NCBI GenBank assembly: GCA_021157895.1 | Contig: JAGGVQ010000007.1 | Span: forward strand, 1-56,468 | DNA length: 56,468 nucleotides | Direction: 5' to 3' | Origin: Dehalococcoidia bacterium | GTDB lineage: Bacteria; Chloroflexota; Dehalococcoidia; GIF9; AB-539-J10 | Shown: in pieces, positions 47,215 to 56,468 of the stretch | How positions within the stretch are numbered: the first letter of the stretch is position 1 | How the letters are laid out: the number at the start of each line of letters is the position of its first letter | Notes under the pieces: model-generated | Seen by the model: only the letters and a program-made list of their open reading frames with translations | Databases searched by the model: none | What the model was told of the DNA's origin: nothing | Position numbers and translations under genes: made by a program

Positions 47215-48798
47215 ATGATGAAGAGAACTGGATTTATATTATTAGCTTTACTGATTGGCCTGGCACTATTGCTGCTGGTGATGGGTTGCCAGCCCCAGCA
47301 GCTTTCTTCCCAGCAGGAAGCGCTTAACCTCTGGGGTGAAAATCCTATCACCCTGGACCCGGCAATCTCCAGTGAAAGCACTTCTCATGCCTATATCATG
47401 CAGATATTCAGCGGGCTGGTCCGGCTAAACGAAGAGATGGAAGTGGTGCCTGATATTGCCCGGAGCTGGGAAATAAGCCAGGACGGCATGACATATACCT
47501 TTTACCTGCGTCATGGCGTGAAGTTCCATGAAGGCCGCGAGGTAAAGGCGGCCGACTTCAAATATTCCTGGGAGCGAGCCTGCCGTCCGCAGTTGGCTTC
47601 CCAGACGGCAGCAATGTATCTGGGAGACATCATTGGTGCCCGGGAAATGCTGGCAGGTGAGGCGGAAAGCTTATCCGGCGTTGAGGTTATAGATAATTAC
47701 ACCCTCCGGGTTACCATCGAGGCTCCCCGGGCATATTTTCTCTCCAAGCTCACCTATCCCACGGCATTTGTGGTCAACCAGGATAATGTCGCTGCCGGGA
47801 GTGGGTGGTGGTATGCTCCTGATGGCACGGGACCCTTTCAGCTTGGCGAATGGCAACATGGTCAGCAGCTAATCCTGGAGCGAAACGAACTGTATTACGG
47901 TGAGAAGCCCCTGCTGGATAAGGTTGTCTTTCACCTGAGTGGCAACGCCAGGACGATGTATGAGAGAGGGCAGCTTGACGTTCTTCCGGTCTCGATATAC
48001 TACATCGATGAACTCCGGGATAAAAACAGTCCTCTTCACGACCAGCTAGCTGTCTTTCCTGAGCTGAGCCTTCATTATATTGGGTTTGATACTACGGCGC
48101 CGCCATTTGATGATGTCAATGTCCGCCGCGCCTTCTCTCATGCCGTAGATAAGGGGGCTGTCATTAATTCTACGGTGAAGTCCATGGTCCAGGAAGCTGG
48201 CGGCATTTTGCCTCCGGGCATGCCGGGATACAACAGCGGTCTTGAGCCTCTGGAATATAATGTCACTATGGCTCGAGTCTGTCTTGCCAACTCCAGGTAT
48301 GGAGGAGCTGACAACTTGCCCCCCATCACCCTCACCACCTCGGGATATGGCAATTCCATTACTGCCTCCCTGGGAGCCATAATTCAGCAGTGGCGGGAGA
48401 ACCTTGGTGTTGAAATCCAGGTAAGACAGGTGGAGCCGGGCAATTTTCTCTATCACCTGTCCCAGGAGAAGGATGAAATGTTTATACTGGGCTGGATAGC
48501 TGATTATCCCGACCCCGATAATTTTCTCGGTGCCCTGTTTCACTCGGGGAGCGAGAACGACATTTTTGGTTATAACAACTCACAGCTGGATGCCCTGCTG
48601 GATGAAGCTGCCGTGGAGCAGGATGAAGCTGTCAGGATTGCCATGTATCGCCAGGCAGAGCAGGGGGTGGTGGATCAGGCTCCCTGTTTGCCTTTATGGT
48701 TCGGCACCAACTATCTCCTGGTCAAGCCCTATGTCAAAGACTTTCAAATGAATCCCCTGGGAATTCCCAACCTGAGCCAGGTATACCTCGAGCACTGA
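47215..48798 (+). CDS. Peptide/oligopeptide ABC transporter substrate-binding lipoprotein (OppA/DppA-like)
   Basis: Lipobox LLLVMGC; YTFYLRHGVKFHEGREVKAADFKYSWERA; FHSGSENDIFGYNNSQLDALLDEA. Confidence 0.9.
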   Translation: MMKRTGFILLALLIGLALLLLVMGCQPQQLSSQQEALNLWGENPITLDPAISSESTSHAYIMQIFSGLVRLNEEMEVVPDIARSWEISQDGMTYTFYLRHGVKFHEGREVKAADFKYSWERACRPQLASQTAAMYLGDIIGAREMLAGEAESLSGVEVIDNYTLRVTIEAPRAYFLSKLTYPTAFVVNQDNVAAGSGWWYAPDGTGPFQLGEWQHGQQLILERNELYYGEKPLLDKVVFHLSGNARTMYERGQLDVLPVSIYYIDELRDKNSPLHDQLAVFPELSLHYIGFDTTAPPFDDVNVRRAFSHAVDKGAVINSTVKSMVQEAGGILPPGMPGYNSGLEPLEYNVTMARVCLANSRYGGADNLPPITLTTSGYGNSITASLGAIIQQWRENLGVEIQVRQVEPGNFLYHLSQEKDEMFILGWIADYPDPDNFLGALFHSGSENDIFGYNNSQLDALLDEAAVEQDEAVRIAMYRQAEQGVVDQAPCLPLWFGTNYLLVKPYVKDFQMNPLGIPNLSQVYLEH

Positions 48799-48801
48799 TT
48801 A

Positions 48802-49440
48802 TCACGATGACGGAGAGGCTTTGCCGGTGACGCGTTTCCAGGCCTTCTCTAGCTGGAGCCTCATCCGTGATTTATCCTCTGATTCCGCGTCTATGATGAC
48901 ATCAGCGTATCTCAGCTTTTCTGCCAGGGGCAATTGAGATTTAAGTCTGCTGGTTGCCTCCTCGCGGGAGAAGCCGGAGCGCTTTATCATGCGCTTGATG
49001 GAAGTATCCTCAGAGGTACTGATTACCCATACCTGGTCCACCATGCCGGTCCAGTTCGTTTCGATAAGCAGGGGAATCTCCACCACGACTGCCGGGCATC
49101 CCGCATGGCGATACTTCTCTATTCTTTCCTGTAATGCCTGTTGTATGTAGGGATGGGTGATTTTGTCCAGCTTTTTACGCTCCTCAGGCTGGTTGAATAT
49201 TATTTTTCCCAGCCTGGCCCGGTCGATCTGCTCATTCTCTCCCAGCACCCCCCTCCCCCAGGTCTGGATTATTTTCTGCCACACCTCGGTGCCCGGCTGC
49301 AACTGCTCGTGCCCGATCTTGTCGGCTTCGATTATGGCTGCCCCCATACCTGCCAGCATCTGCAGCGCCGTGCTCTTGCCGGAAGCCATATTTCCCGTGA
49401 GCCCTATTACCACCATTTCATTACTACCGGTAAAATCCAA
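48802..49440 (-). CDS. coaE: Dephospho-CoA kinase
   Basis: VIGLTGNMASGKSTALQMLAGMGAAIIEADKIGHE; VVVEIPLLIETNW. True start may be ATG 49416. Confidence 0.93.
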   Translation of the reverse strand: MDFTGSNEMVVIGLTGNMASGKSTALQMLAGMGAAIIEADKIGHEQLQPGTEVWQKIIQTWGRGVLGENEQIDRARLGKIIFNQPEERKKLDKITHPYIQQALQERIEKYRHAGCPAVVVEIPLLIETNWTGMVDQVWVISTSEDTSIKRMIKRSGFSREEATSRLKSQLPLAEKLRYADVIIDAESEDKSRMRLQLEKAWKRVTGKASPSS

Positions 49441-49538
49441 GAGTATTATACCAGAGCTTATTTACCAGGAACGCGCGGCGTATATCCTGTAAGCACATAG
49501 ACAGGGTTCAGGCAGATGTTCCTGGTGCTATAATTAAT

Positions 49539-50570
49539 TTGTCTATGGAAAAAGAAGCCATGCTGTATGACACCTTGCCTGGTGGCAGGGTGAGGTGCAA
49601 TATCTGCCAGTGGAGGTGTGTAATCAACCCCGGCAAGATGGGTGCCTGTCGCATGCGCGTTAACCGTGGTGGCAAACTATACACCATGAACTATGGCGAG
49701 GTGTCCTCGATAGCGGTGGACCACATAGAGAAAAAACCGGTATTCCATTTCTATCCCGGCAGCTATGCCCTTTCCCTGGGTGGGTGGGGGTGTAACTTCC
49801 ATTGCAGGGATTGCCAGAACTGGGAGATTGCCTGTGTGGATATTCCTGAGACCTCGCGATATATATCCCCGGAGAGGCAGGTGGAGCTGGCACGGGAGAA
49901 TGGCTGCCGTGGCATCGCCTGGACCTACAATGAGCCTACCGTGTGGTGGGAATATACCCTGGATTCTGCCCGGCTGGCCAGGGAAAATGGCCTATATACC
50001 GTGTATGTCACCAATGGCTATATTACTCCTGAGGCCCTGGATGCCATCGGCCCGTACCTGGACGTGTTCAGAGTGGACATCAAGGGATTTAGCGATAAGT
50101 TTTACCGGGACCTGGCCAACATCCCTCACCGGGAAGGCATACTGGAGGTGACCAGGCGCGCCCAGGAAAAGTGGCACATGCATGTCGAGGTGGTCACCAA
50201 TATCGTTCCCACCATGAATGATGATGATGAGCAGCTTCGTGGCATTGCTGCCTGGACCAGAGATAGCCTGGGAGAGCTGACCCCGTGGCATGTGACCCGT
50301 TTCTATCCGGCATATAAGCTAAAACACCTGCCCCCCACACCCGTCGCCACGCTGGAGAAAGCCTATCGCATTGGCAAAGAGGCTGGACTGAAGTTTGTTT
50401 ACCTGGGTAATGTTCCCGGGCATGACTATGAGAACACCAGATGCTACTCCTGTGGCAGAACCATCGTGCACCGCGTGGGCTACGAGACTGATGTCCGGGG
50501 ACTCGACGGCTCAAAATGCCGTTTTTGTGGAGCAGAGCTTAATTTCACTACCAGCAGGGAGGCATCTTAA
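49539..50570 (+). CDS. AmmeMemoRadiSam-system radical SAM enzyme
   Basis: [52 protein letters not shown] (CxxxCxxC); [15 protein letters not shown]. Confidence 0.92.
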   Translation: MSMEKEAMLYDTLPGGRVRCNICQWRCVINPGKMGACRMRVNRGGKLYTMNYGEVSSIAVDHIEKKPVFHFYPGSYALSLGGWGCNFHCRDCQNWEIACVDIPETSRYISPERQVELARENGCRGIAWTYNEPTVWWEYTLDSARLARENGLYTVYVTNGYITPEALDAIGPYLDVFRVDIKGFSDKFYRDLANIPHREGILEVTRRAQEKWHMHVEVVTNIVPTMNDDDEQLRGIAAWTRDSLGELTPWHVTRFYPAYKLKHLPPTPVATLEKAYRIGKEAGLKFVYLGNVPGHDYENTRCYSCGRTIVHRVGYETDVRGLDGSKCRFCGAELNFTTSREAS

Positions 50571-50572
50571 GA

Positions 50573-51094
50573 ATGGCTATGAAACAGGAAACTCATCCCA
50601 TCGTAAAACTGGCGCGAGATACAGTAGAGAACTATATTCGAACCGGGAAGGCACCTCAGCCAGGGGAACTGACTCCCGAGATGCGCAAGAAAGCCGGCGT
50701 GTTCGTTTCCATACATAAGCATGGTGAACTGAGGGGTTGTATTGGCACCTTCGCCCCCACCCGGGCGAATGTGGCCCAGGAAATTATAGCCAATGCTATC
50801 AGCTCTTCCACCCGGGACTCCCGCTTCCCCCCGGTTGTGGAATCTGAGCTTGGTGACCTGGAATACAGCGTGGACATACTCACCGAACCTGAGCCGGTGA
50901 CGGATGAAAGCCAGCTTGATGCCAGGACATACGGGGTGATCGTCGAGAGTGGTTGGAGGCGAGGACTTCTTCTTCCTGACCTGGAGGGAGTCGATACCCC
51001 TGAGAGACAAATCGAGATATGCCGCCTCAAGGCAGGGATTGCTCCTGGTGAACCTGTCAAGCTCTATCGCTTTCGTGTCGAGCGTTTCCGATAG
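50573..51094 (+). CDS. AMMECR1-domain protein (AmmeMemoRadiSam protein A)
   Basis: [47 protein letters not shown]. Confidence 0.92.
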   Translation: MAMKQETHPIVKLARDTVENYIRTGKAPQPGELTPEMRKKAGVFVSIHKHGELRGCIGTFAPTRANVAQEIIANAISSSTRDSRFPPVVESELGDLEYSVDILTEPEPVTDESQLDARTYGVIVESGWRRGLLLPDLEGVDTPERQIEICRLKAGIAPGEPVKLYRFRVERFR

Positions 51095-51191
51095 CTTAAT
51101 TTCAGGAATTCACCGTGTTATAATGATTTTTAGATGGAGATAGATAGCCGGCATATCCTCGAGTGCTTGCTTCTATTGAGGGAGGTGCATT

Positions 51192-51821
51192 CTGAGTAAG
51201 TTCTTTTTCCTTCCCCGCGATGTCAAGTTCTACGACCTTTTTGAGAAGGCCACCGCCAACCTGGTTACTGCTTCTGCCAGTCTTGCTGACATGTTTGATA
51301 ACTATACTGATGTCGAGAATAAGGCCCGGCATCTCAAGGAGATGGAGAACGCGGGTGATAGTATCACTCACGAGATAGTACAGCGACTGCATGGCACCTT
51401 CGTGACTCCCATTGACCGCGAGGACATAGCTCATCTCGCCCACACCCTGGATGATGTGATGGATTACATTGAGGCTGCGGGCAGAACTGCCTTCCTGTAC
51501 CGTGTAGAGCAACCGACGCAGCGAGCCCGGGAGCTGTGTACCGTCATAGTGGAGATGACCGACAAGTTAAATCAGGTGTTGCCGCTCTTGCGCCATCGTG
51601 AGAAATTCCCCCACATATTGAAGGGATGCGTGGAGATTAACCGTCTGGAAAACCAGGCTGATGATATCCACCATTCTGCCCAGGCGGAGCTGTTTGATGG
51701 CAGTCGTGATGCCTGTGATGTCATCAAGTGGCGTGAAATTTACCAGCACCTGGAAAATGCTACTGATAAGGGTGAGGGCGTGGCCAATATTCTCGAGGGC
51801 GTAGTATTAAAGAATGCCTGA
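51192..51821 (+). CDS. DUF47/PhoU-like phosphate transport accessory protein; probable CTG start
   Basis: In-frame extension (L)SKFFFLPRDVKFYDLFEKATANLVTASASLADM upstream of the track ATG 51291; SD ggagg 6 nt before CTG 51192; in-frame TGA at 51177 bounds the start. Confidence 0.85.
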   Translation: MSKFFFLPRDVKFYDLFEKATANLVTASASLADMFDNYTDVENKARHLKEMENAGDSITHEIVQRLHGTFVTPIDREDIAHLAHTLDDVMDYIEAAGRTAFLYRVEQPTQRARELCTVIVEMTDKLNQVLPLLRHREKFPHILKGCVEINRLENQADDIHHSAQAELFDGSRDACDVIKWREIYQHLENATDKGEGVANILEGVVLKNA

Positions 51822-52806
51822 ATCTCCAGCACTGCTGGTTGTACTGATTGTTGTCGCTATAGCCTTTGGAGTTACCAATGGCTTTAATGATGCCGCCAAT
51901 GCCATTGCCACCGTGATTGGCACGCGCAGCCTTTCTCCCCGCAAAGCCATTCTCATGGCTGCTGCCTGTAACTTTGCTGGTGCTGCCACGGGCACTGCTG
52001 TGGCCATGACCATTGGCAAGGGGATTGTTGCTGCGGAATATGTGAATATGACCATTGTCCTCGCCGGGGTGGGAGCAATTGTTATCTGGGGAGTACTGGC
52101 CACATACAGTGGCATGCCCATTAGCCTGACACATGGACTGGTAGCGGGGTTGGTAGGGGCGGGCATCGCCCAGGCAGGCTCTGTTGCCATCGTGTGGCAG
52201 GTACTGACCCGGGTGTTGTCGGCGGTAGCCATTGCACCGATACTGGGATTTGGTGGAGGCTTTCTGGTTATGGTGGGTATTATGTGGGCCTTTCGCCATA
52301 AAGCGCCCAACAAGGTGCGCCTGTTCTTCGCCAATGCCCAAATCCTCTCTGCTGCCTTCCTGTCGTACAGTCATGGCAAGAATGATGGGCAGATGCCCAT
52401 TGGCGTTATTTCCATGGCACTGATGGCATATTATGGTTACAGCGAGTTCTATATTCCGGTGTGGGCTGTCCTGGTCTCGGCCACTGCCATCAGCATGGGA
52501 ACGGCATTTGGTGGCTGGCGGGTCATCCAGACCCTGGGATTGAAGATGACCACGCTGCGGCCTGCTGGCGGATTCGCTGCCAATCTATCTGCGGCAGTGG
52601 TTATTGAACTTGCCTCGCACTTTGGCATTCCTGTCAGCACCACGCACTGTGCCAGCTCCGCCATCATGGGGGTGGGGGCTACCAGGCGTCTATCTGCGGT
52701 AAAATGGGGCATAGTAAGGAATATCGTTCTTACCTGGATATTGACTTTTCCTGCCTGCGGCCTTCTCGGCTGGGGTATCGCCGAGCTACTGCAGGTGTTT
52801 TCCTAA
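51814..52806 (+). CDS. PiT-family inorganic phosphate transporter
   Basis: FGVTNGFNDAANAIATVIGTRSLSPRKAI; SYSHGKNDGQMPIG; GIPVSTTHCASSAIMGVGATRR. Confidence 0.93.
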   Translation: MPESPALLVVLIVVAIAFGVTNGFNDAANAIATVIGTRSLSPRKAILMAAACNFAGAATGTAVAMTIGKGIVAAEYVNMTIVLAGVGAIVIWGVLATYSGMPISLTHGLVAGLVGAGIAQAGSVAIVWQVLTRVLSAVAIAPILGFGGGFLVMVGIMWAFRHKAPNKVRLFFANAQILSAAFLSYSHGKNDGQMPIGVISMALMAYYGYSEFYIPVWAVLVSATAISMGTAFGGWRVIQTLGLKMTTLRPAGGFAANLSAAVVIELASHFGIPVSTTHCASSAIMGVGATRRLSAVKWGIVRNIVLTWILTFPACGLLGWGIAELLQVFS

Positions 52807-52813
52807 CGCCTGG

Positions 52814-53989
52814 TTACAGTGTGGGCAGATCCTTGCCGAGCTGGGCCAGCGCATCTATCTTCCCGTGAATCTCATCCAGCTGTATCTGGTGGTCCTGCCC
52901 GTAAATCGTGCCCTTCTCATAGATTTCCTTGATGCGGGGCACGAAGGCCAGCTGGGATAATATCAGGGTGACATCGATGAAATGCTTTTCCCCGGGAAAA
53001 TCTCCTCCCCGGATAACGGCCTGGGGTGCGATCTCCTTGATATAGCTGCTGACACTCTGCACCATGTCCATGCTCATCTCTTTTGCTGGGCCGGCAGTGA
53101 GATACAGGGCAAGCCCGGCGTCCCTGGGGTTGACTGATACTGACATATCTCCCACGGTGGCTTCCAGCGCCTGTGTTCCCCGGGAGCTTTCCAGCGCCTT
53201 GTCACGGAAGTGTTTCTTATTGATTTCCCATGGAAAGCGGAAGCTGGGCAGGGTAACTCTGCCGGTGCTGATGGCGGTCCAGCCCTCCAGGGATGCCATG
53301 ATGTCACCGCCGTCAACGGTGCGCGTGCCGACATTCTTGGCCTGCGTTACCTCGCCGGCGCACATCAGGTCGTAGAACGGCTCGGCGATCTGGCGGTTAA
53401 TCTTCTCGATATTGTTGACCAGGCTGGCATCCTTCTCAACGTATCTCTGGTTATCGGCCAGAAATACCGCATCGACGATGTCAAAAGTGGACTTGAGGCA
53501 GGTAGCCGTGTTATACAGGGTGCGTGATTCGGTATCCTGCTCGTGCTCGAAGGGCAATACGGCGAGGACAAACAGGGGCTTATTGATATAGCGCTCCTTG
53601 ATCATCTGGGCCACCACGGGCAGTGAACCTGAGCCTGTGCCTCCGCCGGTGCCGGCGATGAGCAGGAAGGCGTGTGTCTGGTAGAAATAAGGGTTGGACT
53701 TGATGGCATCCACGATCTTATCGCCGTCTGCCCGGGCCAGTTCCGCTCCCAGCTCGTTTAGCTTGCCCACGCCGTGGCCATGCGTCTGGCGCAAGCCGAT
53801 GAGTATGCGGTGCTTGTGATCTGTCTGGATGTATTTCAGTCCGGTCAGGTCCGCCTGGTCGGCATTCACGGCGATGACATTGGGAGCGATGACGGCCTTG
53901 CGCTCGCGGCGGGCCTTGCTATTTAATCGAGCAAACTGGTCGGCAACACGCGAGCCGCACTGCCCTAACCCGATAACAGTTAATTTCAT
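52814..53989 (-). CDS. Divergent tubulin/FtsZ/CetZ-family GTPase
   Basis: N-terminal VIGLGQCGSRVADQFA; tubulin signature FLLIAGTGGGTGSGSLPVVAQMI; FLADNQRYV; no FtsZ C-terminal tail peptide seen. Confidence 0.85.
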   Translation of the reverse strand: MKLTVIGLGQCGSRVADQFARLNSKARRERKAVIAPNVIAVNADQADLTGLKYIQTDHKHRILIGLRQTHGHGVGKLNELGAELARADGDKIVDAIKSNPYFYQTHAFLLIAGTGGGTGSGSLPVVAQMIKERYINKPLFVLAVLPFEHEQDTESRTLYNTATCLKSTFDIVDAVFLADNQRYVEKDASLVNNIEKINRQIAEPFYDLMCAGEVTQAKNVGTRTVDGGDIMASLEGWTAISTGRVTLPSFRFPWEINKKHFRDKALESSRGTQALEATVGDMSVSVNPRDAGLALYLTAGPAKEMSMDMVQSVSSYIKEIAPQAVIRGGDFPGEKHFIDVTLILSQLAFVPRIKEIYEKGTIYGQDHQIQLDEIHGKIDALAQLGKDLPTL

Positions 53990-54104
53990 TATTTATTTCC
54001 TCCTGCGGTTATGCCAAGATTATATCGTCATAGTGCCTCTCGCTGCAAGGGCAAGGGCATTTTTGAGAGAGACAACAAAAGTTTTGTGAACTGGCAGTGG
54101 GAGC

Positions 54105-55766
54105 TTAGTAGTAATATCTGCTCCTTGACCTGATGTAGAATACCAGCCCGACAATGAGTGCTATTGCCAGGACAACAACAGCGATGGCCGCCCACTGGGG
54201 CATATAGCCGGCGCGGAAGGTCTGGACATCCGACCACGAGCCGGTGTTCATGGCTCCATCAATGGCTCTTATTTGCCACTGGTAGCTGCCGTAGGGAAGG
54301 GAATACTCCCCTGCTAGGGAATAGCTGGTGCTGTTGGTGCCGGCCTGGGTAGCTGACGGCAGGATGACCAGGGGCGATGAAAATACGGGAGTGACATTGG
54401 TGGTGCCATTGACGACCCTCACCTGGTATATCTGCAGCTCATATTTATTGATTCCGCTGGTGTCGCTTATGGTGGTCCAGGTAAATGTGGGGCGGACCTT
54501 TCCGAGCAAATTGCCCAGGACGCCTGTTCGCTTGCCATTCAGGGGAGAGAGCGGAGTTATCTTGGCCGGCGCCGTCGATTCCATGACGAAGTTGGTGCTT
54601 GCAATGGCGCTGGCTCCATAGGTGGCCTGCACCGGGTGGTTTGTGGTGTGCGTGCTCTGGGTGTGGGTAGCGGTAAAGCTGACGCCGCTGAAGGTGCCGG
54701 TGGCGCTGGTGGTCACAGAGCCTATCGTGGCGCCATCATAGCTTAAAGTTAAGGGGATATTGGCACTGAAGCCACTTCCCGAGACATTTACTACCTGCCC
54801 CACGTGACCCGGAGAACTGGTGCTGGCGGCCGGGTTCAATATGATTTTTGGGCTCAGCGTGAACTCGGTTGATGCCACGGAAGTGGTGGCGCTGCCGAGG
54901 TAGGCCTCGATATCATAGGTGCCCTGTATGTGTGAGGGCACGACGAAGTTTACCGGTCCCCAGCTTCCCCTGCTATCGGATGCGATGTTGCTGAGCACGG
55001 TCTCGCCGTCGAACTTCAGCTTGATGTCAGTCCTCCCGCCACTGAAACCGGTGCCGGAAGCGGTGACGCTGTCACCAACGAAACCCGTGCTGGGGCTTGC
55101 CGTGATATCCCTCAGCACCTCGAAGTCAGGCGCAGACATGACCAGAACATCATCCTCGTACAGCTTCAGGTCATGTGAGCCCCTGGTGGAAGCGGGCACG
55201 GTGAAGGTTATGGTTAGTGAGCCATACTCGTCGGTCTCCAGGTTATCGGCCACTGTCTCGTAGCTGCTGCTGGTATAGTAGTAGCGCAGGCTGATGTCAT
55301 CGGCATCCGCCTCGCCGCCGGTTACCTTTAATGTGACCTGGTCCCCCACGTGTCCCTTGCCGGAGCTGGGAGATATTATCTCGGCACTGGATGTCACGGA
55401 GAAGGTCGTGTTTGCTATAATATCATATACGGGATTATTATACTGGCCGGCGCGGATCTCGTGGTCTCCATAGGCGCTCTCCGGGATATCGGCCAGGACG
55501 GACAGGTCATCTCCAGTTTCTGTGTATGTTCCCCCGGGATTCAGCAGGACCCAGTCGTCCTCAGCCCTCTCGTAGTGTATGTAGATTGTTGTTTCCGGGA
55601 CGAAGTTTTCCCCGGTGAGCACGACACTGGTTTCCACGGGGCCGGTGGCGGGAGAGACATTTATTTGAGCTTCTTCAGGCCCATCAGCCTGGACGGGGCT
55701 GGTGAAAAAGGGTACTGCCAGCACGCATAGCGCCAGCACGATAAACAGTCGGAATAGCAGTTTCAT
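54105..55766 (-). CDS. Secreted IPT/TIG-like repeat surface protein with C-terminal membrane anchor
   Basis: Signal peptide MKLLFRLFIVLALCVLAVPFFTSPVQA; about four repeats of the xPxxGxVGxxVTxxGxGF type; Fn3-like region; C-terminal MPQWAAIAVVVLAIALIVGLVFYIRSRSRYYY. Start moved to ATG 55766 (SD aaggag). Confidence 0.75.
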   Translation of the reverse strand: MKLLFRLFIVLALCVLAVPFFTSPVQADGPEEAQINVSPATGPVETSVVLTGENFVPETTIYIHYERAEDDWVLLNPGGTYTETGDDLSVLADIPESAYGDHEIRAGQYNNPVYDIIANTTFSVTSSAEIISPSSGKGHVGDQVTLKVTGGEADADDISLRYYYTSSSYETVADNLETDEYGSLTITFTVPASTRGSHDLKLYEDDVLVMSAPDFEVLRDITASPSTGFVGDSVTASGTGFSGGRTDIKLKFDGETVLSNIASDSRGSWGPVNFVVPSHIQGTYDIEAYLGSATTSVASTEFTLSPKIILNPAASTSSPGHVGQVVNVSGSGFSANIPLTLSYDGATIGSVTTSATGTFSGVSFTATHTQSTHTTNHPVQATYGASAIASTNFVMESTAPAKITPLSPLNGKRTGVLGNLLGKVRPTFTWTTISDTSGINKYELQIYQVRVVNGTTNVTPVFSSPLVILPSATQAGTNSTSYSLAGEYSLPYGSYQWQIRAIDGAMNTGSWSDVQTFRAGYMPQWAAIAVVVLAIALIVGLVFYIRSRSRYYY

Positions 55767-55845
55767 TCGCGAACTCCTTGAATCGGTAAACATTTGCGCC
55801 AAAGTATAACCGTTCTTGAATATCAAGGCAAGAATATAAAAGGAA

Positions 55846-55868
55846 AGGGGCGGGATTTACCCGCCCCT
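55846..55868 (-). terminator. Rho-independent-type terminator for the downstream minus-strand gene
   Basis: AGGGGCGGG-ATTTA-CCCGCCCCT, 9-bp perfect stem; minus strand continues into TTCCTTTTATA. Confidence 0.7.
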
Positions 55869-55895
55869 CTTTTGCTAGCTTTAGCTAGCTGGTAA

Positions 55896-56468
55896 TTAGA
55901 CCCTGCGTGTCCTGAAAATGAGGACCAGGGTAACGATTACCAGTATCGCGCCGATAGCGATGACTACCCACACCCAGGAAGGAGTGGCAGGAGGTGCTGG
56001 CGGGGCAGCCGGTTCAGACTCGGTGGTGAAGGTGGAAGTGGCGCTGGTGGCAACAACGTTGCCGCTGGCGTCCTTGGCCGTGACGGTCCAGAAGTAAGTG
56101 GTGTCATAGGCCAGGTCGGAGGCACTGACGGAGAAGCTTTCGCTGGTCAGTCCGGTGCCCGAGGCAACCACGGCACCATCGGAGTCTGTCAGGGAGAAGT
56201 CATAGGTGGCATCAGGAACATTGGTCCAGGTGAAGCCCAGGGCGGCAGTTGTGCCGACCCCGGTCGCGCCGTTGTCGGGAGCGGTCAGAGACAGGATGCC
56301 CGCTTTGGGTGCGACGGAGAAGCTCCAGGTCTGAGACCAGGGGCTCCTAATAACTTCGCCGGTCTCGGCGTAGTGTGCCCTGACTCTCCAGTAGTATGTC
56401 TGTCCGGAGTCAAAGGTGTTTCCCGGTACCAGCAGTGTGGGAGTGCCCGGGTTGGAAGGCTTGTAGTA
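55896..56468 (-). CDS. Fibronectin type III-like surface protein, C-terminal part; 5' end outside the window
   Basis: Frame stays open to the window edge (191 codons including stop): ...YYWRVRAHYAETGEVIRSPWSQTWSFSVAPKAGILSLTAPDNGATGVGTTAALGFTWTNVPDATYDFSL...; C-terminal PSWVWVVIAIGAILVIVTLVLIFRTRRV. Confidence 0.8.
   Translation of the reverse strand, partial: YYKPSNPGTPTLLVPGNTFDSGQTYYWRVRAHYAETGEVIRSPWSQTWSFSVAPKAGILSLTAPDNGATGVGTTAALGFTWTNVPDATYDFSLTDSDGAVVASGTGLTSESFSVSASDLAYDTTYFWTVTAKDASGNVVATSATSTFTTESEPAAPPAPPATPSWVWVVIAIGAILVIVTLVLIFRTRRV

Noticed and set aside
51760-52374. Minus-strand 204-aa and 175-aa ORFs
   Set aside because: Antisense to the PiT transporter; skewed composition mirrors hydrophobic codons of the sense gene.

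Overview
The window is a mostly housekeeping chromosomal segment of an anaerobic bacterium. Gene content and neighbourhood suggest Chloroflexota/Dehalococcoidia, but this is inference and no phylogeny was run. Left to right: the 5' half of a tRNA-Val(CAC) on the minus strand; ribosomal protein L25; an SbcD/SbcC-like (Mre11/Rad50-like) pair with no recognisable zinc hook, beside a truncated radical-SAM gene and a ClpP-like protease; a compact formate transporter/formate dehydrogenase operon that includes a previously uncalled 50-aa membrane ORF; ligA, nudix, pth, eno, gap, an ECF sigma factor with a DUF5667-like membrane partner, dnaX and ybaB; an APC permease-UspA-RCK-RCK cassette; pheA, HIT, ffh, rpoD, dnaG; a complete F1Fo ATP synthase operon; khpA/rpsP; an accessory island (transposase remnant, NarL-type two-component system, tandem repeats, small ORFs, second ATP-synthase c subunit); nfi; prfB with a programmed +1 frameshift; radC, coaE; AmmeMemoRadiSam genes; a DUF47-PiT phosphate module; a divergent FtsZ/CetZ-like tubulin homologue; and two C-terminally anchored surface proteins. 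The best candidates for undescribed biology are (i) the orphan AtpE paralogue downstream of a two-component system and 23-bp tandem repeats, (ii) the APC-USP-RCK-RCK transporter cassette, (iii) the FDH operon with its OB-fold and 50-aa membrane proteins, and (iv) the tubulin-like GTPase. All calls are by eye from the sequence and supplied ORFs; no database search was run.
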